DNA of 64,000 bases from positions 22,468,442 to 22,532,441 of the forward strand of contig NC_061813.1 in the NCBI RefSeq assembly GCF_021462225.1. Reading direction: 5' to 3'. The DNA comes from Girardinichthys multiradiatus. Its lineage: Eukaryota; Chordata; Actinopteri; Cyprinodontiformes; Goodeidae. The position numbers and the translations under genes were made by a program. The notes under the pieces were generated by a model, which had not been told where the DNA came from, ran no database searches, and was given only the letters and a program-made list of their open reading frames with translations. This document shows, in pieces, positions 24,801 to 36,800 of the stretch (position 1 is its first letter; every line of letters starts with the position of its first letter).

Positions 24801-27800
24801 TCCATTTGTTATGTCACACTCTGATGAAACAGAATTAGAGTTAGGTCACTCTTATTCAACACTGGACACCATGACTGAGGTTTTTGGCTGTCGCATCTGT
24901 TTTTGTTGGTTTACAGCAACTGTGTTTGCTTTTCCAGGGCAACAATATTTGACCATGCAGAGCTGGCGGAGTACCTAATTTCTTTGGTAAATATAGCCCT
25001 CACAAATACACATGGACATGCAAGTACACATCTGTTAGGGAAACATCCTGTTTCAGGTTTAGGTATCATCATCAGAAGCTGTTGCTGTACTTGATATCCT
25101 GTTCTGCTGAGCCTGTTAAATTCTGAAACTATAAAATTGAGATGAACTGGCAAACATTACAAGACCAGGTCTGTCTCCGCTCTTCAGCCCAGACATTGTT
25201 AAAGTCAAAATTATTAAAGGTATCAAACAGGATTTACAGTGTTTTGGAAAAGTTTTGACACTCATAATACTAAAGAGAAAGGAATCAATCCATTACTTTT
25301 GTTTATTTCATATTTTACAAATAAAAATCCAAAAAGAGTGCCGTGCATTTTTGTTCAACCCCCTTTACTCTGGAACACCTAAATCCAGTGCTGCCAGTTG
25401 CCTTTTAGAAATAATGCAGGAAAACCACTGCTAAAAAAAAAACCATAAGATGTTGGGTTCAGGGCTTGTTACAAGAAGTCATATGGGGTTCACCAAATTG
25501 TGGAAGAGGTTGCTATGGTCAGACTAGACCAAAATTCAAAGTTTTGCCTATGTGAGCAGGGAAACTAACACTGCACATCACCCTGAGCACATCCACAATC
25601 ATGTTTCACAGTGGGTATCACTGTGAAACATGATGGTGGCAGCATCATGCTGAGGGGCACTGCATGCTGCAGGCCTCCTAATGTGTGTTTTTAGAAATCG
25701 TCACTTTAGAAACTTTCTGTTCTTGACACAAGTTTATGATTTTTTCTTATTTGTGCAACTTCAATGCTTTTGTTTTTTCTTTGAGCTTTATAAAATGTTT
25801 AATTTGGTCTAAAAGCAAGGATAGTGTTAATGCAGTGGTCTTTGAATTAAATTATGTATTTAGGTTGAACATCTTTCATGTGACCATCTGGTCCCTCTAA
25901 AATGATCTTATGAAGGGAACATCAAATATGCTCTTAATATCTACTCACATATTAATGTAAAGAATTCCAGTGATTAAAGTTGCATGTTTCAGGTAAAAAG
26001 CATGCCTGCCTCCAGATGTAGAGAAAACATTGCACAGTTGGAGTTGATTTGTATGTAATATAATCCTTTCCATTTTAATACTATGAAACAAAAGATTATT
26101 GGACAGAGAGCGCCTGCTAAATGCAACTCTACCCCTGGGGATCTGTAGCAGTATAAACATTCCTAGGACCCAAATGAGCTCTACGAAGAGATACCCTTGC
26201 TCATAATTCTTGGTTTTTGTGAGGGAGACCAGTTAAACTAAAGTATGGTAGTGCTATTAATGCCAGAAATTGTTTCCATTTATAAATATCCATTCATACC
26301 CATGTTCTAAATGGTTTAATAAAATGAATACATTGAAAATAAATGAGGTAATGTTAAGGCTTTTGTGTATTTTCTTCCTAGGGTTCTGACCTGAACAGCA
26401 CTGACTGCAAAGGAAACACCCCTTTGTTGTTGGCAACCAGCTGTGGAGCATGGAAGACTGTAGCTCTGCTACTGTCCAAAGGTGGGATAAAATGCTGCAC
26501 ACCTCTACCAGAAGTACACAGATTAAACGTATGATTACTGATAATGTTACTTGGTATAGGTTTTAAGTATATGCTCATAACTTTTAAGGGGCCGATGTGA
26601 ATGTGAGAGACAAATGTGGCTGTAACTTCCTTCACCTGGCCATCCTGCAGCCCAAGGGTCTGAAAAATCTCCCAGAAGAAGTGCTACAGGTACGTATGGA
26701 CTCGTTGCTCCACAAATTCACAATGTGGAGTTTAAAGAAAGGCATTAACATATTGGAATCTAATTAAAGCACTGTCCTCAATCAATTTGCCTTGAGCTCT
26801 GCTGTGAATGGCTCATTTATGGCAAGCCAATACAGAGGACTCCACTGCTAAATTAAAAGAGTGTTTTAAACATTATAGATTTTACTGAAGCAACAGTGGT
26901 TTCACAGATTTCAAAAAAGGAATTTGTTACAATATGAAACTGAGATTTCTAAATCAGGGCACCACCTGATCCGGAATCCTTAGCCAAATAACTTTCAGTC
27001 CGTCAGGTATTGTCTTGTTAATCCCAGCCCAATGTGGCATGGCATTATAGAACAATAGATGAAAGAGGAGATTCTTTCATCAGCAAGGTCTGCATACATT
27101 AGAGAATAAACACAAAGAAACTTTGTTCCAAAATCTAAGAATTCATTGACAGAAAGTAATTAAACTTCAAGATAAAATTAACCAACTGTTCTATTAGACT
27201 AGTACATTACTAAGTAAAAATAAGAAGAATGAGGAAAACATCCTCTACAAAAGGGGAACGAATTTTAGCCAAAAAAATCTCTCTTCTTTAAGAACAAAGG
27301 TTTATCCTGAGGAATTTAGAGTGGGGTCAAATTAGTTTTAAAACTAATTAAGAATAACCCTTGTGTTCAAGCAAATCACAATGCAAAAAAATGGAAAATA
27401 AAATATTTCAATAAAACAATATTTTGAAAAGTCAAAATAGAGATCAACAAAAATGTAAAAATTTGATTTTTAATGTTTCAAACTGCCACTATTATTTTAG
27501 CAAAATAAAATTTTTAAATCTTATTTGGCAAAATAACTTTTTGGACAATTGATTTTTAATGTTGTAAACCAGCCATCACAGTGGATAATGTTGAAATGGA
27601 GTGATGGACCACTGGCATAGCGACAAGGAATGTTTTAGCCTCTCACAAGATGGTGAATGAGTAGACAGACGTGATAGTGTTAGCAGGTTAGCAGTTCAGC
27701 TAACCAAAAGGAAAAATAGCAGCCTTTATATAGCAACCCCTTTAAGTCTCATATGTACTTTTATGACAATTAAATATTAATGTGCGTATGAGTGCTGGCG

Positions 27801-30800
27801 GTATGTTATGGTTGATTGTAGTGTGGCAAAAAGGAGCTTTGCTCTAAACACAGCCACTATGGCTTCCATTTTACCAGTAGTGTAGCTTTTAGCTTTAGCC
27901 TAGCAGATTCCGGAGACAATTTAACTCATTTATAGGATTATGTGGCTATAGTTTAAAAGGTTACTGAAAGGAGATGGAGGGAAAACACATAAAAGCGGCG
28001 CAGACTCATGTTACACAATTAAAAAAAACAACATTTACATTTTTTTAGACTAAATACATTTTCTCTGCCAAGACACAACCTCTTATGTTAGCCGTTCTGG
28101 TGAACAGGAGGACAGGAGGTCCAAAGGGCAATCAGTTGCAGAGCAGATGCCATCTCGGTTCAGCTGCCTTAGGGGAGCATCTGCTTCTCGGGCTGGCACA
28201 TCAGGGCAGCATGTGGTGTTTGGATGAGCGTCTGCTTGAACTGGCATGCAGGAATGCGGTTTTGATGCCGTCTTCTTTGGGCAGTGGGGAAAACCACTTT
28301 AGTTAGAGACACCATCTATTATTTGGGAATCTCTGGCTCAGATTTGTTTTTTTTGTGCAGACACTCATAAAGAAAGATTAAGGCAACTAGTCTTATTTTG
28401 GCTAGTTTACGATTGACAGATACACAAACATCAGACCGTACTCAGCTATGGATTCTGGATGTGGTATTTATTCAGCCAATGAGATCATTCAGATGTTCAT
28501 GCACACGTCTTCCCAATGCAACAAGTTAATGGTTGTGATTGAAGAGAACAAAACCACAGTTTTGTATTTTGATCTCATGCAATTCCAGCTGTGACTCCTC
28601 CTTCTGGGGAGTTTTTCTGAAAATGGATTAATGCATTCTAGTGTTCATAGTTGTTGCCCGTTTCTTTTGTATGTGTAGTTCCGTGATTGTTCTCCATCTA
28701 TGGCTGGGTCCAACATTGGATATTAGCATTAAGTAGTTTATAAGTAGTTATTAAGTAGTTTATACCATTCAATACAGATGATCCAGTTTTACTCACTTTG
28801 ACATGTCCAATGCAATTGTACTTGGGGGTGCATTACCTTGGCCCAAAGGTCGATGATCAAGTTAGATATCGTATCAGATGTGCAGCATTATACTGTGTCA
28901 TGGACACTCATTGAATATACAAGCATTGCTATCAATTGATCACCACTTTTTAGAAAGTTGGATCCAATGGTGGTGAAAGCTGCAGACCCAGTAAACCCAA
29001 GAAAATAGTAAGGGTGATCTGGGAACGTATGGTGTCGTATGGTGAAGTCTCTGGAGATGGTTGGCCATCATTGTTGATACATCTCATCAATGTTGCACTG
29101 AAGACTGGGGGAACAAGATAGTAAATCCAATAAAAAAGATACCAGAAAGTGTGTACCAAATGTCAAGTAATGATATGTCTCAGCCACCCTTGGAAAGCTT
29201 ACTCAAAGGTGCTGGAATGTAGGCTCTGACCATTTGTAAAATCTTGGATTCTGGGGGAGCAGTATGGCTTTTTTCCTGGTCATGGAACTGCGGTTGTTTA
29301 GTCCAGGATATAGAGAAGGCTTTTTACCTAGGCCCTTGAGGCATTTTTGTGGAAGACGTTGCAGGAGTATGAAATAACTAGCTATCTTGTAGTGGCTATC
29401 CAATCATTGTATCCCCAAAACAAGAGTTATGTCTGCATTCTTGGGTTAGAATTGGACTTGTTTCCAGTGTGGGTTAGACTTCCCTGGGGTTGCCCTGTGG
29501 TTTGCAGTTGCGTGTGAAGCTGCCAGAGTGAGAGTCTGCTCCTCCAAGTCTGAGGCCATGGTTCTCAACTGCAAAAAGGTGGATGGCTACCTCCTCATCA
29601 GGGGTAAGACTGCCTCAAGTGGATGAGCTGAAGTATCTTGATGTCTTGTTAAGAAGTGATGGTATAATGGATTGAGATTAGGGTCTTGTCTGCAGTAATG
29701 GGGACAGCTGAATCAAAAAGCTAAGTACTTGATTTATTGGTCTATCTTGTGAACCTCACCTACGGTCATTAGATATTTATCATGACTGATCGCACAAGTT
29801 CATACATTAAAGCAGCTAAAATAAGTGTCTTCTGTAGGGAGGATGCACTTAGCTATAGAGACAGGGCAAGAAGCTTGATCAACCAGGGGGAACTTGAAGT
29901 AGTACCAATGCTCTTTTACACTGAACAAATCCAGGTACTTCCAACTGGGGCAAACCACAAATCAACAGAAGGAAAAACATCTTCTTCCTTGCCATCATAT
30001 TCTCAGGAATGGCCTGGGTAGAATAACATCTGGTTTCCCCTAATAGGATGAATGGATGGATTACAGAGTACCATATGTACATTTTTGAAATTCAGAAGTT
30101 ATTGTGGGAGTTATTGTCCCACATGTTTAATTGAAAAACAAAATAAATTTATCAAAATATGTCACAAACTGTGAAACTGTCAAATTTAATTAAAACTGCA
30201 AGCAGCATTTGGCTGCCCTTGCTGCTTAGCACCACTTGGCCTGTGCTGCGACCGTGGGAGTCTTGCATTGCTGCCAAGCCAATAGCGAGCCCTCTGCTTG
30301 ATTCTGGATGTCACCACTAGATGGTACCGTGAACAAGCTTTCATATGACCTTTGGTGAAGCATTAAAAAGTTGTCCAAAACCTAAGATTCCTGGCGGAAG
30401 GTGAGGTGACTTCTGGTTTGGTGGGATTAATGAAGACTTCCTGTTGTACTTTGAAGATGTTGTCTAAAATTATTATGTGTTATTAGTCAAAGTTCAAAAC
30501 ATGTGGAGACTGTCAAGGAAGGTCAATTAGCAAATAAACATTATTTGTTTGTCAGAGGGCAGGGCTGAAGTGATGTTATTAATTGACTATGCCAATGTGT
30601 TCAGCATTCATCCACAATGATGCACATAAAACTTGGTGTGGTCCAGTGGTGTATGAGCAAGATAAAGCCATTGAAATTTCCTAGGGGGTCCTGTTGATCC
30701 AAATTCCAATGTAATCCCATAGAGCTGTAAGGTGTTGAAAAAGATCAACCGTTTTCCGTTTAGAGTAAATTCAACCACTCTTGTGTAAATTTAGAGGCAA

Positions 30801-33800
30801 ATGTATGCAAATGGCAAGATATAATAATTGGCCATGCTGCCACGCCCAGAGACTCTAGCCAACAATAACTGTTCCCAATAGGATTCAACATCACCTTGTT
30901 CAGTGTGATCACTCTGTGCTTGAAACCTATAAGAGTCAAAGTGTAAAAGAAGGATATCCACCAGTGAAACAGGTAACTTCTTGTTCTAAGTGTGTGGGGC
31001 TAAACTGATGTTAGCAAATAAGCATGTAAATATGATCAGTGCTGGTCTGAGATGACACACATATAGTTTGGTGATGCTGCAAGCTTATGTGTTGAAGTTA
31101 TTACAGTTTCATCTTTCATGGTGAGAAGTCAGATTTTGAGGCTTGGCCACAGCAACATTCTTTCTTGTAGCAAAAAGCTTTTAAAAGCTTTCGATCGCTG
31201 ATGTTTCTAGAATAAACTGAATCATTTTGAAGTTTGTACATGAAAAGCTGTAAGAGGAGTTCGCTCAGATACAACCTGTGTAAAAGAGACAAAATGGGGG
31301 CTTTGATCCAAAATGGCCAACTTCCTGGGGTTTGGATCATGACTCCCAGACACTTCTTTGTATATCCTGAGAAGTTAAATAGGTGTACCTAATTTTATAA
31401 TCCTCGGACAAAGCATGGCTTGGAGGTGATTTTTAAAAATATTTAATGGGGCACTGTGAGGGCTGGACTAAGATTGATCCGATTGAATTTGGTGCAGATG
31501 AGATGATATATGTGGAAATTAGAGACAGACGTGAGGTTGCACTTCGCCATGCCGCCACGGCCATACCTTCCAGCATACAGTGTCTGTGTTCCAAACCAAG
31601 TGAGCAAAAAATGTATCATTTGACCACATAGGATTAATGGTCATGTAAAAGGGATAAATTCTAGAATTGCGCCGCTCAAGGTGGCAGCAGGTTGGAGTAG
31701 CTCTGTTACTTTTGATTCTGATTTATTCTTTTTTGGGAACTATTCCTCTTGTGGTGGATACAGTTGATTTTCTTTCGATGACTGTCCACTCCAGTGTCGA
31801 ATGCTGTGCAGCTTGGAGGATTTTTCTTAAAACTTTCTATTTTTGGACATTTGTTATGATGCATTGCCATGGCAACGGGGTTGTTTCTTACAACCGGGAG
31901 CAGCTGATTAATATCTCAAAAGCTCAAATAATACTTCAGCTACAACCCCAAATCCCTGATGAGTTGAAAAGGAGACGCCGTGGATGCAGAGCAGGAGCTA
32001 AGAGAAGAGAGAGAAGGAGGAAGGTGTTGTGGAAGACCTCTTGTCTTGTTCCGGTACCAAAGAAAACTCACCCATCAGTCCTCAATGACTATAGACCTGT
32101 TGCCCTGACATCTCACATCATGAAGGTCCTAGAGAGACTCCTGTTGGCCCACCTGAGTAAGCAAACAGTAAACCATCAGGACCCCCTTCAGTTTGCTTAT
32201 CGCTGTGGAGTTGGAGTTGAAGATGCCATCATACACCTGCTTCAACAAACCCACTGTCATCTGGACAAAGCCAGTAGCACTGTGAGGATCATGTTCTTTG
32301 ATTTCTCCAGTGCATTTAATACAATCCAACCTGATTTGCTTTGTCAGAAACTCCAGAAGACTCAGGTGGAGGCCTCAACAATCTCCTGGATCAAAGACTA
32401 CCTGACAAACAGACCACAGTTTGTGAGACTGAAGGGTTGTGAGCCTAACCAGGTAGTCAGCAGCACAGGAGCACCACAGGGGACTGTACTCTCACCATTC
32501 CTTTTCACTCTGTACACCTCAGACTTCCAGTACAAGACAGACTCCTGTCATCTGCAGAAATACTCGGATGATTCTGCAGTCGTGGGGTGGATCAGAAATG
32601 GACAAGAAGCTGAGTACAGGAAGGTGGTGGACCACTTTGTGGCCTGGTGTGGAAACAATCATCTCATTTTGAATGTGACTAAAACAAAGGAGATGATTGT
32701 AGATTTTAAGAGAAACAGGAATAAGTCAAAAACTATTTCTATTATGGGAGAAGAAGTGGAGGTGGTGCAGGAGTATAAATACCTCGGTGTTCACCTGGAT
32801 AACAGACTAGAGTGGAGATGCAACTGTGAAGCCATCCACAAGAAGGTACAGAGCAGACTGTACTTCTTGAGGAAGCTTAGGTCCTTTGGTGTTTGCAGCA
32901 AGATGCTGCATATCTTCTATAAGTCTGTTGTGGAAAGTGTGATCTCTTCTACCATCATCTGCTGGGGAAGCAGCATCAGAGCCAGGGACTTAAAAAAGCT
33001 CAACAAGTTGATAAAAAAGACTGGCTCTGTTCTGGGGACTCCTCTGGAGATCATTGTGGAAAGACAGATTCTTCATAAAATGAAGAACATTATGGAGAAC
33101 CCTGAGCATCCTCTTCATAAGACTGTCCTAAAACAACAGAGTGTCTTCAGTTAGAGGCTTCTTCAGATCTGCTGTAAGACGGAGCGCTACAGGAGATCCT
33201 TCCTGCCCACAGCCATCAGCATCTACAACGGCTCTTTGAAGAAACCTTCATAATATGAGCTATAACAACATTTAATTTCCCTTTGGGATTAATAAAGTAT
33301 TTTTGAATTGAATGGAATACCAAATTTGGTATATGTCAACCTTTCTATGTCAAAATCTCGAAGTTTTTGGCGAGACGGAAAAGTCTAAGGCCTGGGTCCG
33401 CCCCTTCAGCATGCTCAAAAATTCTTGATTTTGATAGCTTTTAATCCCCTATTCCTTAAGTGCATACAGACCAAATTTGAAACCTATATCTCAAAATCCT
33501 TAGGAGGAGTTTGTTAAAGTTTGACATGTATGAAATGTCAAAGATGCCCCAAAATAACACTTTGACCCAAAATGGCTGACCTTCTGCTGGTTTTAGGGCA
33601 TACCTCCAAGAGACTTTTTTCATGATTTGGAGGGATCTACCTATGTACCAAATTTCAAATCTCTACGACTTACCAGTTGGCCCATCTCAGTTTAGGGGGT
33701 GCTGTAGAGCCATGGCTATTTTCAGTTCCATTAAAATACAAAGATTTTACAAACGGGACAATTGTCAGTGAAGTTTGATGAGTCTCCAAAAAGCCAATTT

Positions 33801-36800
33801 ATTTGTCAGGAGATAATAAACGGAGCAGTTCCAACAAGCCTTCGCAGGGCTTTCGCTGCTCAGGCCTAATAAATAGTTTGAAAGGCTATCTTTGCACATT
33901 TTAGCACACGATTTGTTTGTTTTCTAACACTCATTTATTTTATTACTAATGTACGCCTAGCTTTTTTGGAATAGAGCTTGTTTGCTATTAGTCCAACTTG
34001 TCTATAATGTCTCTGACTTTAGCATAACAATGTGAAGGCGTTGCTGAACTGTGAAGATAAAGAGGGATGCACACCACTGCACTATGCCTGCAGACTGGGT
34101 ATCCATGACTCAGTGAAGAACATGCTGGGCCTCTCGGGGCAAGTCGGCCTTGCATGTAAGTCCAAAGACAAGAAGTCTGCTCTTCACTTTGCTGCACAGT
34201 AAGTAAAACACTGATTTAACTGGAATTTAAGTGAAAGTTGCTTAGTTCTTTGATAATGATCAGTGTTAGCTTGGGTTTCTGTTCAAGCCAACAGTGGCCC
34301 AAGACTTTAAAATTGTTTGATTGATATTTGGCTGCACGGTGGTGCAGTTGGTAGCACTATTGCCTTGCAGCGAGAAGTTCCTGGTTTTTGAAAGTTGAAG
34401 CTCCATCCAAGTGTGACTTTATCCTTCTTTAGGTGATCAGTGACAGCACAAGATAATAAAAGGTTAATCAAAAGAATGAATTGCTCAGACTTATTATCTA
34501 AAACAAACTGAGATGTCTCTGTAATTAGGTCTCTGTAATTAAACAAAGATAGACAGGTAATAAATTAATGCTCCAACTACTTCTAAAAAAAGTCACCAGA
34601 TGTTTTAATCCAGTGAAAAATTTCTTACCTCATAACCTTTTTTGAAAGATTAATTGCACCATGCGGTAATTCTTCTGAAACCTGAAGGTGCTGTCATAAG
34701 AATAGAATTCAATTAGCTAGAAATGTGAAGAAATGCAATAAATGTTGTAAAAGAATGAACATCAGACATTTATTTGTATTGATTTTTCAATCACTCTCCC
34801 CTATCTAATTAGAACTCAGGGGCAAAAGAAAACTATGTTATGATATCATGCTTTAAATCTTGATGAAATCCCACTTTTAAACCCTGCTCTATTCATCGTG
34901 CTGACACAAATCCTGCTGACCTTTCTAAAAATTTCAGAGGCAAAGAAAGATATTTAATAATAACACAGCAGATAAATTTTCATAGCTTTTAGAATGGTTG
35001 ACTCTAACCTTTACGGTAGTTTTTTAACTACAGGTTAAAAACTTGTTTGAGGAGTGCTGCGGTGGTTTGGGGGATTCTTTTTTTATTTTCTCTTTTTTTC
35101 TCTTTTTCTCTTTCGCTTTGGGGGATTAAAATCATAACTCCAGGCTCCTCTCATTTTTCTACTTAAACATGTTTGTCAACTCATGTACTCAACTGTAAAG
35201 GTAGTCATATTGTTTAGTTTGAAATAGAAAAGTCAGGTTTGAAATACATTAAGCAGCTATACTTTTATTGTAAATTGTAATCTGTACTTTCAAGTAAAGA
35301 TGTCAAAGATGCTCATGAAAAGTTTTGTATTGTTAGTATGAGCTTGTTTAAAAGGAAAATCAACAATGACACTATTAATAACACGAATGATTTAGTATAA
35401 GTTATAACTGAAGAAATAAAACAGCCATTTGGCCTCATTCTGTAATTTAAACAACTCTGCAACTCAACTTTAGAGTCAGCATAGCTGTTAGAGCATATTG
35501 GGGTTTCCGCAGCTCAATATCTCTCCAATATCTCTCCTCATCTTTTTAAGATATGGGCGCATCAATACCTGCCACAGGTTACTGGAGACCATCACAGACT
35601 CTCGTCTGCTTAATGAAGGTGATGAGCGGGGCCTGACGCCACTCCATTTGGCTTCAAAAGGTGGGCACACCAAGGTGGTACAGCTGTTGCTGCGCAAAGG
35701 AGCTCTCTTTCACAGGTAGACACAAATGCTCTATAGACAGCATGCATACCCATTGCGAAAGTAAAAAAATCCTGCAAAAGTGATTCATACAGTCTTGTTA
35801 ATACTAATATTTTAAGCCAAATCAATATGTTGAAAAGCTATGTTACATAAACCTGTGAAAATTTTTTACAGCGATTACAAAGGCTGGAGTTGTCTGCACC
35901 ATGCTTCTTCTGAAGGATACACACAAACCATGGATATCTTGCTCTCTGCGAATCCCAAGTTACTGGATAAAACTGATGAGGATGGGGTATGAATAAAGAT
36001 TTCTGTCTAAAATTCTTTTTTTTAAAGAATGTACAGTACAGACCAAAGGTTTGGACACAACTTCTCATTCAAAGAGTTTTCTTTATTTTCATGACTATGA
36101 ATATTGTATGAATATCTGTGTGGCATTGACCTGTTCTCTAATCTGAACTGCTGTTAACCTGCGATTTCTGAGGCTGGTGACTCGGATGAACTTATCAGAG
36201 ATGACTCTTGGTCTTCCTTTCCTGGGGCGGTTCTCATGTGAGCCAGTTGCTTTGTAGCGCTTGATGGTTTTTGCGACTGCACTTGGGGACACTTTCAAAG
36301 TTTTCCCAATTGCTCGCACTGACTGACCTTCATTGCTTAAAGTAATGATGGCCACTCGTTTTTCTTTACTTAGCTGCTTTTTTCTGGCCATAATACAAAT
36401 TCTAACAGTCTATTCAGTAGGACTATCAGCTGTGTACTGTATCCACCTCCTGCACAACACAACTGTTGGTCCCAACCCCATTTATAAGGCTTGAAATCCC
36501 ATTTATTAAACCTGACAGGGCACACCTGTGAAGTGAAAACCATTTCAGGTGACGACCTCTTGAAGTACATCAACAGAATACCAAGAGTGTGCGGAGCAGT
36601 AATAAAAGCAAAAGGTGGCTACTTTGAAGAACCTAGAATATAAGACATATTTTCAGTTGTTTCACACTTTTTTGTTCAGTATATAATTCCACATGTGTTA
36701 ATTCATAGTTTTGATGCCTTCAGTGTGAAGCTAAAATATTCATAGTCATGAAAATAAAGACAACTCTTTGAATGAGAAGGTGTGTCCAAACGTTTGGTCT

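Larger units (their letters stand above)
30180..33875 (+). repeat. Long interspersed repeat unit interrupted by an LINE
   Basis: The left end AAACTGCAAGCAGCATTTGGCTGCC and the right end GCAGGGCTTTCGCTGCTCAGGCCTAATAA resemble the ends of a repeat common in ray-finned fish, as I recall it. Internally it contains several versions of 'CCAAATTTGAAACC' / 'ACCAAATTTGGTATATG' and 'CCAAAATGGC' phrases spaced by 200-400 bp. It has no coding capacity of its own. The LINE at 31660-33320 sits inside it. Class uncertain; the ends are inferred from the phrase pattern. Confidence 0.5.

Noticed and set aside
28085..28306. 73-codon frame in intron 10
   Set aside because: No similarity, no splice sites that keep a frame with trpa1.
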